From the NCBI RefSeq assembly GCF_003051085.1, contig NZ_QAOM01000010.1, positions 62,001 to 126,000 on the forward strand: a DNA stretch of 64,000 nucleotides. Reading direction: 5' to 3'. Positions 36,169 to 44,815 of the stretch are shown in pieces (the stretch's first letter is position 1; each line of letters opens with the position of its first letter). Source of the DNA: Trichococcus patagoniensis. Its GTDB lineage: Bacteria; Bacillota; Bacilli; Lactobacillales; Aerococcaceae. Position numbers and translations under genes: made by a program. The notes beneath the pieces are model-generated. The model ran no database searches and was not told where the DNA came from. It saw only the letters and a list, made by a program, of their open reading frames with translations.

Positions 36169-37723
36169 CCCTGATATCCGTTTTATCACCAATGAAGCTT
36201 TCGAAGCAAAAATCAAACAGATCGAAATTGAAATGTACCACGAACAAGTGCTGCCAAAAAGAATCGTCGCTGCAGCGCCAGAGTCAGCATCCGCAAACGA
36301 GCTGGTGGAAGTGGCCGGATACGATCCCGGCGAAGGCATCCGGATGGACCGCAAAGAGCAGGTGATTGTCGATTTCGGCGAACACTGCGTCGGCAGAGTC
36401 TCGCTTGCGATCACCTCCTTGGGCAGCCCACCGGATGCACCTGCAAAATTGCGGTTGTCTTTTGGCGAAACGCCTGTCGAAGTGATCCGCTCGTTCGACA
36501 GCTACAAAGGCGAGTTGAGCGCTTCTTGGCTCCAGGAAGAACTGTTGACGATCGATGTGCTTCCGGAAACCTTGGAGCTCAAACGCCGATATGCTTTCCG
36601 CTACCTGAAGATCAAAGTGGTGGACACGTCCCCAAAATACCAGATCAACCTGAAGCTGAGCTGCACAACGGAAAGTTCCGCCGACAAGGAAAAGATGAAG
36701 CGATTGGAAACCGACGATCAGCTACTGCAGGAGATTGATCGGGTTTCGCAGAAAACGCTGATGCAATGCATGCAGGACGTGTTCGAGGACGGACCGAAAC
36801 GGGATAGACGCTTATGGTTGGGTGATCTGAGACTGCAGGCTTTGGCCAACTACGCCACTTTTGGAGCGAACGACCTAGTCAAAAAATGCCTCTATCTCTT
36901 TGCGGCCCAAACGACGAGCGAAGGGCAGGTCTCTGCTAATGTCTTCATCGAGCCGCGATTGATTCCTGACGATACCTTCCTGGCGGACTACAGCCTTTTC
37001 TTCATCGATACTTTATTGGACTATTACCGCGAGACGAACGACAAGGAAACGTTGAACGATCTATACGCCACAGCTGTCGCGCAAATGCGCGTGTTGGAAG
37101 ATAACATCCTGCCGACCGGGGAAGTTGTCGTACCCCAAGGCTGGTGGGCTTTCATCGATTGGAACGAACCGTTGAATAAGCAGATCGCCATCCACGGCAT
37201 TTTCATCTACTCCTATAAACGACTGAAAGAATTGGCTCTTCATATGGCGGACAACCAGTTGGTCAAGGAGCTGGATGATAAAATCCAAGCTTTGGAGCAG
37301 TATGCTTTGAACACTTACTACAATGAAGAAAAAGGCTTGTTCGTAGATCCGGCGAGCGGACAGATCGCGATCCCATCGCAGACATGGATGCTGCTGGCTG
37401 AAATTGGCGATGGGGACCTGCGTAGGAATGTACTGGAAAACTTGCTGGCTCTGGATGATGAATCGGTTGTCGGATGCAACTCGCCTTACATGTACCACCA
37501 TTATGTGGAAGTATTGTTGCAGGAAGGCTTCCGCGAAGAAGCCGTCCGCATCATCAAACTGTACTGGGGCGGCATGGTCGAAAACGGCGCTGACACCTTC
37601 TGGGAAGTCTATTATCCCGAAGACGTCACATTCTCGCCTTACGGGGATGAAATGATCAACAGCTATTGCCACGCCTGGAGCTGCACGCCTTGCTATTTGT
37701 TCAGGAAATATGGGATAGTTTGA
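36152..37723 (+). CDS. GH78-like glycosidase (alpha-L-rhamnosidase superfamily)
   Basis: 523-residue cytoplasmic enzyme. A beta-sandwich part (VIVDFGEHCVGRVSLAI) precedes an (alpha/alpha)6 barrel. The segment FEDGPKRDRRLWLGDLRLQA matches the GH78 active-site stretch carrying acidic residues, and GADTFWEVYYPE near the C-terminus corresponds to the second catalytic region ending in TFWE. It is shorter than typical GH78 proteins (often 700-900 residues), lacking extra N-terminal domains, so another deoxy-sugar or hexuronide substrate is possible. With the ABC transporter it suggests use of rhamnose-containing plant polysaccharide fragments. Confidence 0.78.
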   Translation: MEFQTNPDIRFITNEAFEAKIKQIEIEMYHEQVLPKRIVAAAPESASANELVEVAGYDPGEGIRMDRKEQVIVDFGEHCVGRVSLAITSLGSPPDAPAKLRLSFGETPVEVIRSFDSYKGELSASWLQEELLTIDVLPETLELKRRYAFRYLKIKVVDTSPKYQINLKLSCTTESSADKEKMKRLETDDQLLQEIDRVSQKTLMQCMQDVFEDGPKRDRRLWLGDLRLQALANYATFGANDLVKKCLYLFAAQTTSEGQVSANVFIEPRLIPDDTFLADYSLFFIDTLLDYYRETNDKETLNDLYATAVAQMRVLEDNILPTGEVVVPQGWWAFIDWNEPLNKQIAIHGIFIYSYKRLKELALHMADNQLVKELDDKIQALEQYALNTYYNEEKGLFVDPASGQIAIPSQTWMLLAEIGDGDLRRNVLENLLALDDESVVGCNSPYMYHHYVEVLLQEGFREEAVRIIKLYWGGMVENGADTFWEVYYPEDVTFSPYGDEMINSYCHAWSCTPCYLFRKYGIV

Positions 37724-37760
37724 GACGGAACTATATAGAAACAACCTGGGCAGCCGGCTT

Positions 37761-38180
37761 TTTTAGTCCGAATGAGCCTGAAAAGCACGAATGTCGGTTG
37801 AACGAAGAGCGAATGTTGCCGAAGAGCCGACGAAACTCCGATGTGTTGACTGAACAGAAAGCGGCGGATGCTGAACAGCCGACAAGAAGAAAAATCGTCG
37901 ACTGAACGAAGGGAAAAGGAAAACAAACAGCCGAGAAACCATGTATGTCAGGCTTACGCCCATCGAAAGCACAAAACACCCTAGAACAACATAACTGCTC
38001 TCCAAATATACAATAAACAGGCAGCTAACTCTCCAACAAAGGATGAGGTAGCTGCCTGTTTTTAGTCCGAATGAGCCTGAAAAGCACGAATGTCGGCTGA
38101 ACGAAGAGCGGAGGATACCGAAGAGCCGACTTACGCGCGGTATGTCGACTGAACGAGGAGTGAGGAATACCGAACAGTCG
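37761..38180. repeat. Repeat family D array, 52-bp period
   Basis: The motif GTCGRCTGAACGAAGAG, with its partner CCGAAGAGYCGAC, begins at 37793, 37845 and 37897, then 38092 and 38144: steps are exactly 52 within each block. A stretch of about 50 bases from TTTAGTCCGAATGAGCC is duplicated at 37761 and 38061. A terminator of the conserved-loop type lies between the blocks. Confidence 0.88.
38015..38064. terminator. Bidirectional terminator with conserved loop
   Basis: AAACAGGCAGCTA-ACTC pairs with GAGGTAGCTGCCTGTTT around TCCAACAAAGGAT. The loop is near-identical to those at 29018 and 39427. Confidence 0.75.
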
Positions 38181-38322
38181 ACGCAATCGATCCGGTACCC
38201 CACCTCATTTGCGCAGAAATAGACTTGTGTTCCATAAATAATAATACTTTCCTCAAATACAGAAGCCGTATAGCAAATTATGCGTATACTATCTTTGAAA
38301 ATAAATATTGGAGGCGGATGAA

Positions 38323-39237
38323 TTGGCATTTAAGGAACGCACGAAATCCATGAACCTACGCATTTATGAAATTTTGGCCAGTCGTATGCGATTGGATAAA
38401 GAGGATTATTATTACTATCTCAATTTGAAAAAAGGCTATGAGGGTGAGTGCAAATTTGATGGATTGACAGAAAAACTGGGGGCGAAATGTATTATTTTGA
38501 ATGATTTGCAGTTGGAAATTAGACGTTCTTCATTACAGATAGATGCATTGCTAATTTGTGAAGGTAAAATATTGTTATATGAAATCAAGAATTATGCAGG
38601 TGTACATCACTGGGGGCCGGAAGAATTTACGAAGCAATCGGGCACTACTTTGGAAAATCCTTCCCTGCAGCTAACAAAAACAAAAGTCAGGCTGCGGAAG
38701 CTCTTGAAAAGCATGGGATACTCGATGGAAATTGAAGCATTCATTATATACGTCAATCCGGAATTTTCTATCTGGGGAGCCCCATGCGAGGGGGACAGCA
38801 TTCTTCCTGGGCAGATTTCGGAGCATTTCCGCGAACTGCAAAATATGACACCCGTAACGAATCTGAAATTGGAAAAGTTGGCGCAAGCACTTGTTGATTG
38901 CCATGACCCTGAATACCCAAGCAAATTGATCAAATATGACTACGAGAAGATGAAAAAAGGCATCAGTTGCCCAACTTGTGGGCTGCTCGTACAAAATTTC
39001 TGCAGACGCTCACATATGTGTGAAAGCTGTGGGAAGAAATTAATCATACAAAAAGCCATCAGTAACAGTATTTCAGACTTTCATACGCTTTTTCCAGAAG
39101 AAAAATTGACAACAAAACGTTTGGCAGATTGGTGTGGTACGGAGCATACAAATCGCGTGTATAAGGTTTTGAAACGAGAGTATCAGGCTGCTGGAAGTGA
39201 ACGTGGAAGATACTATGTCCCATTGAACACAATGTGA
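38323..39237 (+). CDS. NERD-domain (nuclease-related) protein with zinc ribbon
   Basis: 304-residue protein. The N-terminal half is a NERD domain: GYEGECKFDGL, then QIDALLICEGKILLYEIKNYAG, which carries the D...ExK-like nuclease-fold residues. Near residues 210-245 a four-cysteine zinc ribbon follows (CPTCGLLVQN...CESCGKKL), and a helical C-terminus with a possible winged-helix feature (TTKRLADWCGTEHTNRVYKVLKRE). The start is probably TTG 38323 (MAFKERTK) with TGGAGG eight bases upstream; ATG 38350 is an alternative. It is AT-richer than neighbouring genes and is bracketed by family D arrays on both sides, suggesting an acquired single-gene insert. Biological role unknown. Confidence 0.8.
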   Translation: MAFKERTKSMNLRIYEILASRMRLDKEDYYYYLNLKKGYEGECKFDGLTEKLGAKCIILNDLQLEIRRSSLQIDALLICEGKILLYEIKNYAGVHHWGPEEFTKQSGTTLENPSLQLTKTKVRLRKLLKSMGYSMEIEAFIIYVNPEFSIWGAPCEGDSILPGQISEHFRELQNMTPVTNLKLEKLAQALVDCHDPEYPSKLIKYDYEKMKKGISCPTCGLLVQNFCRRSHMCESCGKKLIIQKAISNSISDFHTLFPEEKLTTKRLADWCGTEHTNRVYKVLKREYQAAGSERGRYYVPLNTM

Positions 39238-39274
39238 ATAAGGAATGTAGATGGATCTAATGAACGTGCGTTGC

Positions 39275-39650
39275 GCGGAAGAGCCGACGCCGACAATCGT
39301 GCGGTATGTCGGCTGAACGGGAAGCGAAGGATACCGAAGAGCCGAGCGAAACCGTGTATGTCAGGCTAACGACCATCGAAAGTGCCCAACACCCTAGAAC
39401 AACATATCTGCCCTCTAAATAAACAATAAAAAGGCAGCAGCCAATCCAACGATGGATGAGACTGCTGCCTTTTTTAGTACGCATAAATTCTGAAAAGCGC
39501 GTATGTCGGCTGAACGAAGAATGAAAAACACCGAACAGTCGACATCCGTGTGGTATCTCGACTGAACGTAGAGTGAAAACTACCGAAGAGTCGACGTCGG
39601 CGGAGTATGTCGACTGAACAGACAATGAAAATTACCGAACAGTCAATGAA
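39275..39650. repeat. Repeat family D array, 52-bp period
   Basis: Units begin at 39505, 39557 and 39609 (52-bp steps), with additional copies at about 39290-39345 upstream of the terminator at 39427. Confidence 0.85.
39427..39475. terminator. Bidirectional terminator with conserved loop
   Basis: AAAAAGGCAGCAG pairs with CTGCTGCCTTTTT; the loop contains ATCCAACGATGGATGAG, as in the hairpins at 29018 and 38015. Confidence 0.75.
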
Positions 39651-39666
39651 CGGCGATTTTGTGACA

Positions 39667-39706
39667 TAAAAAGCATCGGCTCCCTAAGGAACCGATGCTT
39701 TTTGGT
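39667..39706 (-). terminator. Terminator of yeiH-like gene
   Basis: AAAAAGCATCGG-TTCC type stem: AAAAAGCATCGGCTCC pairs with GGAACCGATGCTTTTT. It follows the minus-strand exporter gene. Confidence 0.8.
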
Positions 39707-39710
39707 GCTA

Positions 39711-40787
39711 TTACCCGAAAAATACCCGTATCAAAACAACTGCCATCGCGACCTGCACGGCACCGACAGTCAACCCATAAAGCATGGCTTTGGGGCCTTC
39801 TTTGATGATGTCGGCGAATTTGACGCGCATGCCGATTGCGGCAAGGGCGGCGACTTCGAATTGGCTGCTGATCGCTTTTGAGGCGACGAGGGCGCTGTCG
39901 GGGACGCCGATGAAGCTGCGGATCAGGAAGAGGACGACGAATCCGGTCAGGAACCACGGCACGCCGTAGGAGACGGCTGCCGGGCTAGCGGCTGATTCCG
40001 CTCCGCCAGATCCTTCGCTTGCAGCAGTAACCCCCGCGCGCTTTTTGCGCGTGAACAAAGGCTCACCTTCATTCATGTTCATCCGCCCGTACAATACAGC
40101 GACGCCGATGATGAGCAGGACGCGCATAAGCTTGAAGACGGTCGCGAGCGTGACGACGTCGTCATTGACGAGTTTGGCGGCGGCGACGACTTGGCCGACG
40201 GATTGGACGGTTCCGCCGATCAAAGCGGATGTCCGGAGCGTGTCGCTGCCGTACAGGACAGCGCCCAAAAGCGGCAGCAGGATCATCAGCGCGGTGCCGG
40301 TCAGGTTGACGATGGTGATTGAGATGCCTTTGTCCTTGTTGTCGGCTTTGACAATCGGCGCAACGGTGCCGATGGCGGAGGAGCCGCAGACGGCGTTGCC
40401 GGCGCCCATCAGCAGCGAGAAGCGTTTGCCGAAGCCGAAGAATTTGCCCAACCGGTAGGTGACAAAAATTGTCAGCCCCATCTGCAGGATAATGAAGATG
40501 AAGCCCTTGATTCCGGCTGATTTCAGCACCTGAAAATCAAGAATCAGCCCGTTGAGGACGATGGCGTATTCCAGCAGCCGTTTTTCGGAGAATTTCGTCC
40601 CCTGGCTCAATTCCGGCCGGTTCAGGAGCGTGTTCCCGAGCAGCATGCCCAGCAGAATGGCGATCAGCGCGGCGCCCAAAGTCGGCAGGAAGCGCGCTAA
40701 ATATTGGCTCACGACCGAGATGAGGATGCTGGCGGCGAGGCCAGGCAGGGCGCCGTCGAGTTCTTTTTTGAGTGCGTTCATTTTCAT
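39711..40787 (-). CDS. YeiH/UPF0324 family putative sulfate or sulfite exporter
   Basis: 358-residue membrane protein with about ten segments of the UPF0324 (YeiH) family. Family stretches visible are LPTLGAALIAILLGMLLGN, GAGNAVCGSSAIGTVAPIVKA and LIGGTVQSVGQVVAAA. Substrate assignments in this family (sulfate, sulfite) are tentative. The start ATG follows AGGGGGT. It is divergent from a LysR regulator, the same arrangement as yeiH and its LysR regulator in enterobacteria, so that regulator probably controls it. A second member of the sulfur-anion transporter theme in this window after the TSUP gene. Confidence 0.85.
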   Translation of the reverse strand: MKMNALKKELDGALPGLAASILISVVSQYLARFLPTLGAALIAILLGMLLGNTLLNRPELSQGTKFSEKRLLEYAIVLNGLILDFQVLKSAGIKGFIFIILQMGLTIFVTYRLGKFFGFGKRFSLLMGAGNAVCGSSAIGTVAPIVKADNKDKGISITIVNLTGTALMILLPLLGAVLYGSDTLRTSALIGGTVQSVGQVVAAAKLVNDDVVTLATVFKLMRVLLIIGVAVLYGRMNMNEGEPLFTRKKRAGVTAASEGSGGAESAASPAAVSYGVPWFLTGFVVLFLIRSFIGVPDSALVASKAISSQFEVAALAAIGMRVKFADIIKEGPKAMLYGLTVGAVQVAMAVVLIRVFFG

Positions 40788-40900
40788 GGAAATTACCCCC
40801 TATTTGATGCTTGCATCCATCATTCTACCCGATTTTTTGCATAAATAAAAATAATGATTTATTATGCATGTATAAGCACAGATAATAGGAGGCGCCAAGC

Positions 40901-41773
40901 ATGTTGGATTACCACTACAAAACGTTTCTAACACTGATTGAGGAGGGCAGCTATACGAAAGCCGCCAAAAAATTGAACATAACGCAACCGGCCGTCACCC
41001 AGCACATCCAACATCTGCAGGAGGAATTGGGTATCCAGCTGTTGCGCTATGAAGGGAAACAAATGATCGTTACGGAAAAGGGAAAGTATCTTGAAGAACA
41101 ACTGTTGTTGCTGAACCGCGACATTCTGCGAATCCGCAAGCAGCTAAATCAGCAGGACGATGCACCGGCACTGACTTTCGGAGCAACGCTGACGATCGGC
41201 GAATACGTCATGCCGGGACTGATCGGCCGCTATCTGGAAAAGCATCCAGGGCACCATCTGTCGATGATCGTAGACAACACGGAGACGCTGATCGGCTTGA
41301 TCCAGAAAGGCAAAATTGACTTTGCGCTCATCGAAGGCGACTTCAACCAGAGCCAACTCGGCTTCGAAAAGCTGTCCGAAGAGCCATTCATTGGCGTATG
41401 TGCAGCCGCAAATCCGTTGTGGAACAGTGAACAGGACTTATGGGCACTCTTCCGGGAGCACCTCTTTGTTCGCGAAGAAGGATCAGGATCGCGGCGGATA
41501 CTGGAAAAGGCGTTGCTCTCAGAGGGAGCGAGCCTCAGCAGCTTCGAACGGGCGACCGTCGTCGGCGGTATCGGCCCGATCAAGAAGTTGGTGGCGCAGA
41601 ACCGGGGCATCGCATTCCTCTACCGCATCTCAGTCCAGGCTGAACTGGAGGAGGGGACGCTGAAGGAAATTCCAATCCGGCGCTTTTCTGTGTCGCACCC
41701 GTTCCATGTCGTTCATCTGAAAGAATACCGTGGTCGCGGGCCGCTCCAAGAATTCCTGTCTTTTTATCGCTGA
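40901..41773 (+). CDS. LysR family transcriptional regulator, YeiE/CysL-like
   Basis: 290-residue LysR protein. N-terminal winged helix (FLTLIEEGSYTKAAKKLNITQPAVTQHIQHLQEELG) and a C-terminal effector-binding domain starting at about residue 90 (LTFGATLTIGEYVMPGLIG). Divergent from the YeiH-type exporter with about 110 bases between the starts, which should contain its operator. Effector unknown; sulfite-type anions are a reasonable guess from the exporter. Confidence 0.9.
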   Translation: MLDYHYKTFLTLIEEGSYTKAAKKLNITQPAVTQHIQHLQEELGIQLLRYEGKQMIVTEKGKYLEEQLLLLNRDILRIRKQLNQQDDAPALTFGATLTIGEYVMPGLIGRYLEKHPGHHLSMIVDNTETLIGLIQKGKIDFALIEGDFNQSQLGFEKLSEEPFIGVCAAANPLWNSEQDLWALFREHLFVREEGSGSRRILEKALLSEGASLSSFERATVVGGIGPIKKLVAQNRGIAFLYRISVQAELEEGTLKEIPIRRFSVSHPFHVVHLKEYRGRGPLQEFLSFYR

Positions 41774-41864
41774 CTGGAATCGGCCGAACTGTGCTGGGGT
41801 GCGCCATCCATCAGCAATTCGTGACGCTCGAAAGCAATCCGAACTTTTCATCAACAATAAATCT

Positions 41865-41893
41865 TTGACAAACAGTAGGCAGTAGTGTAACTT
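41865..41893 (+). promoter_or_regulatory. Putative promoter of guaC
   Basis: Consensus TTGACA (41865-41870), a 17-base spacer and TAACTT (41888-41893). I see no purine riboswitch between it and the gene. Confidence 0.5.
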
Positions 41894-41997
41894 ACTATAG
41901 GGACTTTACGATAGAAGACAGTTTTGCCTTCACGTCCATGTCTGTGTAAAGCGATTCCCAAAAGGATTTGTGCACTAACAGAAAGAGGGAAATAGAA

Positions 41998-43029
41998 ATG
42001 AAAATTTTTGATTATGAAGATGTCCAGTTGATTCCGAACAAGAGTGTGGTTGAAAGCCGTTCTGAATGCGATACGACGGTGGAGCTTGGTGGCCGTACGT
42101 TCAAATTGCCGGTGGTGCCTGCGAATATGCAGACGATCCTGGATGAGGAACTTGCCGAAAAATTGGCGAGAGAAGGTTATTTTTACATTATGCACCGTTT
42201 TGATGAGGCGAGCCGTTTGCCGTTCATCCAATCCATGCATCATAAAGGTTTGTTTGCTTCCATCAGTTTGGGGATCAAAGAGGCTGAGTTTGATTTTGTC
42301 AATGAGTTAGTGGCTAAAAAAGCCATTCCTGAATATACAACGATCGATGTGGCGCATGGTCATTCCGACCAGGTCATCCGCATGATCAAGCACGTCAAAG
42401 AAGTAATGCCGGCAACCTTCCTGATCGCCGGAAACGTAGGCACTCCTGAAGCCGTCCGCGAATTGGAAAATGCTGGTGCTGATGCGACGAAAGTGGGCAT
42501 CGGGCCCGGTAAAGTCTGCACGACCAAAATCAAGACCGGTTTCGGTACGGGCGGTTGGCAGTTGTCTGCGGTCAGCTGGTGCGCGAAAGCCGCAAGCAAA
42601 CCGATCATCGCTGATGGTGGCGTCCGCACAAACGGCGACATCGCGAAATCGATCCGTTTCGGCGCAACGATGGTCATGATCGGCTCGTTATTGGCCGGCC
42701 ACGATGAGTCACCGGGCGAAACGAAGGAAATCAACGGCCGTCTCTATAAAGAGTACTTCGGCAGCGCGTCCGAATACCAAAAAGGCCAACGCAAAAACGT
42801 GGAAGGCAAGAAGATCCTGACGCCGTATCGCGGCACGATTGCCGACACGTTGAACGAAATGCGCGAAGATCTGCAGTCATCGATCTCGTACGCCGGCGGA
42901 AAAGACATCACAGCCATCCGCAAGTGCGACTATGTTTTGGTGAAAAACTCGATCTACAACGGCGACAGCAACCAAAGCATCATCGAAGCCGGGCGCAGCT
43001 CATTCGGCGAAGGCGACACGATCCTATAA
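41998..43029 (+). CDS. guaC: GMP reductase
   Basis: Converts GMP to IMP with NADPH, linking guanine and adenine nucleotide pools. IMPDH/GMPR barrel of 343 residues without CBS domains. Opening [20 protein letters not shown] matches Firmicute GuaC; the catalytic Cys is in [11 protein letters not shown], and the phosphate-binding region is [19 protein letters not shown] followed by [15 protein letters not shown]. The frame opens at 41968; the ATG at 41998 follows AAAGAGGGAAATAG and fits the family. Confidence 0.93.
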   Translation: MKIFDYEDVQLIPNKSVVESRSECDTTVELGGRTFKLPVVPANMQTILDEELAEKLAREGYFYIMHRFDEASRLPFIQSMHHKGLFASISLGIKEAEFDFVNELVAKKAIPEYTTIDVAHGHSDQVIRMIKHVKEVMPATFLIAGNVGTPEAVRELENAGADATKVGIGPGKVCTTKIKTGFGTGGWQLSAVSWCAKAASKPIIADGGVRTNGDIAKSIRFGATMVMIGSLLAGHDESPGETKEINGRLYKEYFGSASEYQKGQRKNVEGKKILTPYRGTIADTLNEMREDLQSSISYAGGKDITAIRKCDYVLVKNSIYNGDSNQSIIEAGRSSFGEGDTIL

Positions 43030-43275
43030 GAAAGGCTGAACGGGTTCGTTCAGCCCTGAAAGAAATTTAGGAAATCTGGCCCTGCAACGTTCCCTACGGT
43101 CACCTTATACTGGGGCTCTAAGGGATGAATCCCTAAGAGTCCCATGCAAATGAGCATCGCAGAGCGCAATGGGTCAGATTTATCTAATTTCCGAAGGGCT
43201 AACCCGTGCAGCTGGACATCTTTCGAGAAGCAAAATATTTTACGAGAAAAGCGGAACAATTGCTTTTCAAAATAC
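43030..43275. other. Post-guaC intergenic stretch
   Basis: A GGCTGAAC / GTTCAGCC hairpin (43034-43055) directly follows guaC but lacks a U-tract. The rest contains AGGGATGAATCCCT and other short palindromes; I recognise no gene. Confidence 0.45.
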
Positions 43276-43281
43276 ATACAG

Positions 43282-43328
43282 AAAAAGAAGAGGTCATCTC
43301 GCTCGTTATGAGATGGCCTCTTCTTTTG
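43282..43328 (+). terminator. Terminator
   Basis: AAGAAGAGGTCATCTC pairs with GAGATGGCCTCTTCTT, followed by TTGCG. Confidence 0.7.
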
Positions 43329-43364
43329 CGCCCTCTGAATGGAGAAGTGTAGGTAATCCGTCCC

Positions 43365-43500
43365 CAGCTCCGGTGAACGGTCTGCTCACCGGAGGACACC
43401 GGTAACAATCGGCCTTAACTCCGATGAAGCCACCTTCATCGGAGAACGGAAACGGAATGCATCCTGAACTCCGGCGAAGCCTCCGTTCGCCGGAGAAGAA
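43365..43500. repeat. Repeat family B array
   Basis: Palindromes begin at 43368, 43419 and 43469 (steps 51 and 50); their stems are of the GT/AC, AT/AT and GC/GC types, each internally complementary. Confidence 0.82.
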
Positions 43501-43590
43501 CGTCGAGAGATCCCGCATCTGTCAGGTGTCCGCTAGCTGCAGCCATCTCAATACCCAATCAGATATGAATAACGCTAAAAAAATAAATAT

Positions 43591-43636
43591 AAGAGGGGCC
43601 AGCTCATTAAATTATGAGCCGGTCCCTCTTTTTTTT
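43591..43636 (+). terminator. Strong terminator
   Basis: AAGAGGGGCCAGCTCAT pairs with ATGAGCCGGTCCCTCTT around TAAATT and is followed by a T-run. Confidence 0.8.
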
Positions 43637-43639
43637 GAT

Positions 43640-44530
43640 AACAAAAGTTTGAATGGTTGGTTTTGCGCACAGGGAAACAGTACCTAACAAAAAGGTTTGA
43701 ACACGCTTATAAAATAGCGAAAAAAGATCTCCAAGAAATACAATTTCGTATTTTGGGGGATTAATTCACTATAAATTATCATTTTTAAGAAGGTTAGTAT
43801 CAATATCGAATCAACGCATGACAATGATAAATCAATTAGAAAGTCAGCCTGATTGCCAATATACGCCTTTGTTTTAAACGTTTTTGTAAATTTAATAACT
43901 ATAAATTGCGTTTATATAAATGGTTAAAAATTCTGTATTTACATTTTGCTAAAATGTGGAAATCCAAAAAGAACGGTGCTATACTTAGTTCAGCGAAGGA
44001 AATCCTTTGCTGGAAATACAACAAATGTTTGATAAACGACAAGGATGAAGCGCTGGTAACGGTTGTCTTTGCCGGAAAAAACACTTGCTGGGGGTAGATT
44101 GTATCGACCGATCAACTTTGAGGCAGTCACATGCGCGTTCTCTGGTGCACCCATAGATAATATACCTTGCTCCGCTTTAAAAACCTTCCTAATAAATTAA
44201 ATACTTTTATTTAAAAGATTCATCCCCAATCAATGATGAAATTCCTCGCTACAAAATAAATAAGAAAATCTATTTTATGGGTTTATCGGGAAAACACGTG
44301 GATGAAATAGCTGCTTCAGGCAGTCTGCAGGTTAGGACACTTCGTCCTGACCTGCTTTTCCTTTTTACGGGAAGTCCAAGACTGCCTGTATTGGACCAAT
44401 GAACTGAGCAATAAGATCATCGATCAGCATTGCTTTTGCGTACAGAAAGGTTTGTTGATTGAACTTATCTATCCTACGAATAACTTATTCCATACAGAAG
44501 ACTCTCTTGTATTCCCGTCAAAAATTAAAA
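43640..44530. other. AT-rich intergenic region with one terminator
   Basis: About 0.9 kb with no convincing gene. A strong plus-strand terminator lies at 44327-44373 (GCAGGTTAGGAC / GTCCTGACCTGC, then TTTTCCTTTTT), so an unrecognised transcript or gene remnant may end there. Confidence 0.5.
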
Positions 44531-44531
44531 C

Positions 44532-44702
44532 TCAGCCTATGAACCAAATGATGTAAGGAGTATACTTTACTGGTGCTTTTGCCACTTGTTCATGTTGAAC
44601 ATCTTTGCTGGAAAGGTTGGCATCAGTAGTTGTTTCCTTTACAATAAAACCAGTACTACCGATTATTCCTAAAACGATGGATAAAACAATAAACTTTTTC
44701 AT
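44532..44702 (-). CDS. 56-residue secreted peptide, candidate pheromone precursor for the adjacent Rgg-type regulator
   Basis: Small open frame on the minus strand. It starts MKKFIVLSIVLGIIGSTGF, a basic-hydrophobic export signal, continues with a polar middle (KETTTDANLSSKDVQHEQ) and ends APVKYTPYIIWFIG. GAGGGG lies eight bases before the ATG, and a perfect TATAAT (44747-44752, minus) with TTCAAA 16 bases upstream forms a promoter. It is divergent from the regulator gene at 44816. Size, signal and hydrophobic C-terminus resemble precursors of RRNPP-type signalling peptides such as PapR. The mature peptide and its role are inferred. Confidence 0.65.
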   Translation of the reverse strand: MKKFIVLSIVLGIIGSTGFIVKETTTDANLSSKDVQHEQVAKAPVKYTPYIIWFIG

Positions 44703-44746
44703 GATAGTTACCCCTCTTCGAAAAAAATATTTTGTTTCATAGTTAC

Positions 44747-44774
44747 ATTATAAAGAAGAAAAATGCATTTTGAA
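44747..44774 (-). promoter_or_regulatory. Promoter of the small peptide gene
   Basis: TATAAT at 44747-44752 and TTCAAA at 44769-44774 (minus strand), 16-base spacer. Confidence 0.65.
44760..44771. promoter_or_regulatory. Candidate operator between peptide and regulator
   Basis: AAAATGCATTTT, a perfect 12-base palindrome between the two divergent -10 boxes (minus 44747-44752, plus TATAAT 44786-44791). Confidence 0.5.
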
Positions 44775-44815
44775 CCAATTAGTCGTATAATACTATTAAA
44801 AAAGAAGGTGAATGT

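Noticed and set aside
37761-38180. CRISPR array (regular 52-bp spacing)
   Set aside because: Spacers are not unique but conserved, the repeats are long palindromes with variable stems, and there are no cas genes in the window.
41774-41997. Purine riboswitch upstream of guaC
   Set aside because: The conserved three-way-junction core could not be found; only a promoter is supported.
43050-43277. 75-codon minus-strand frame after guaC
   Set aside because: No ribosome site and no family match; it covers short palindromes and looks like non-coding repeat sequence.
43906-44097. 63-codon plus-strand frame in the AT-rich gap
   Set aside because: No ribosome site or recognisable composition of a real protein.
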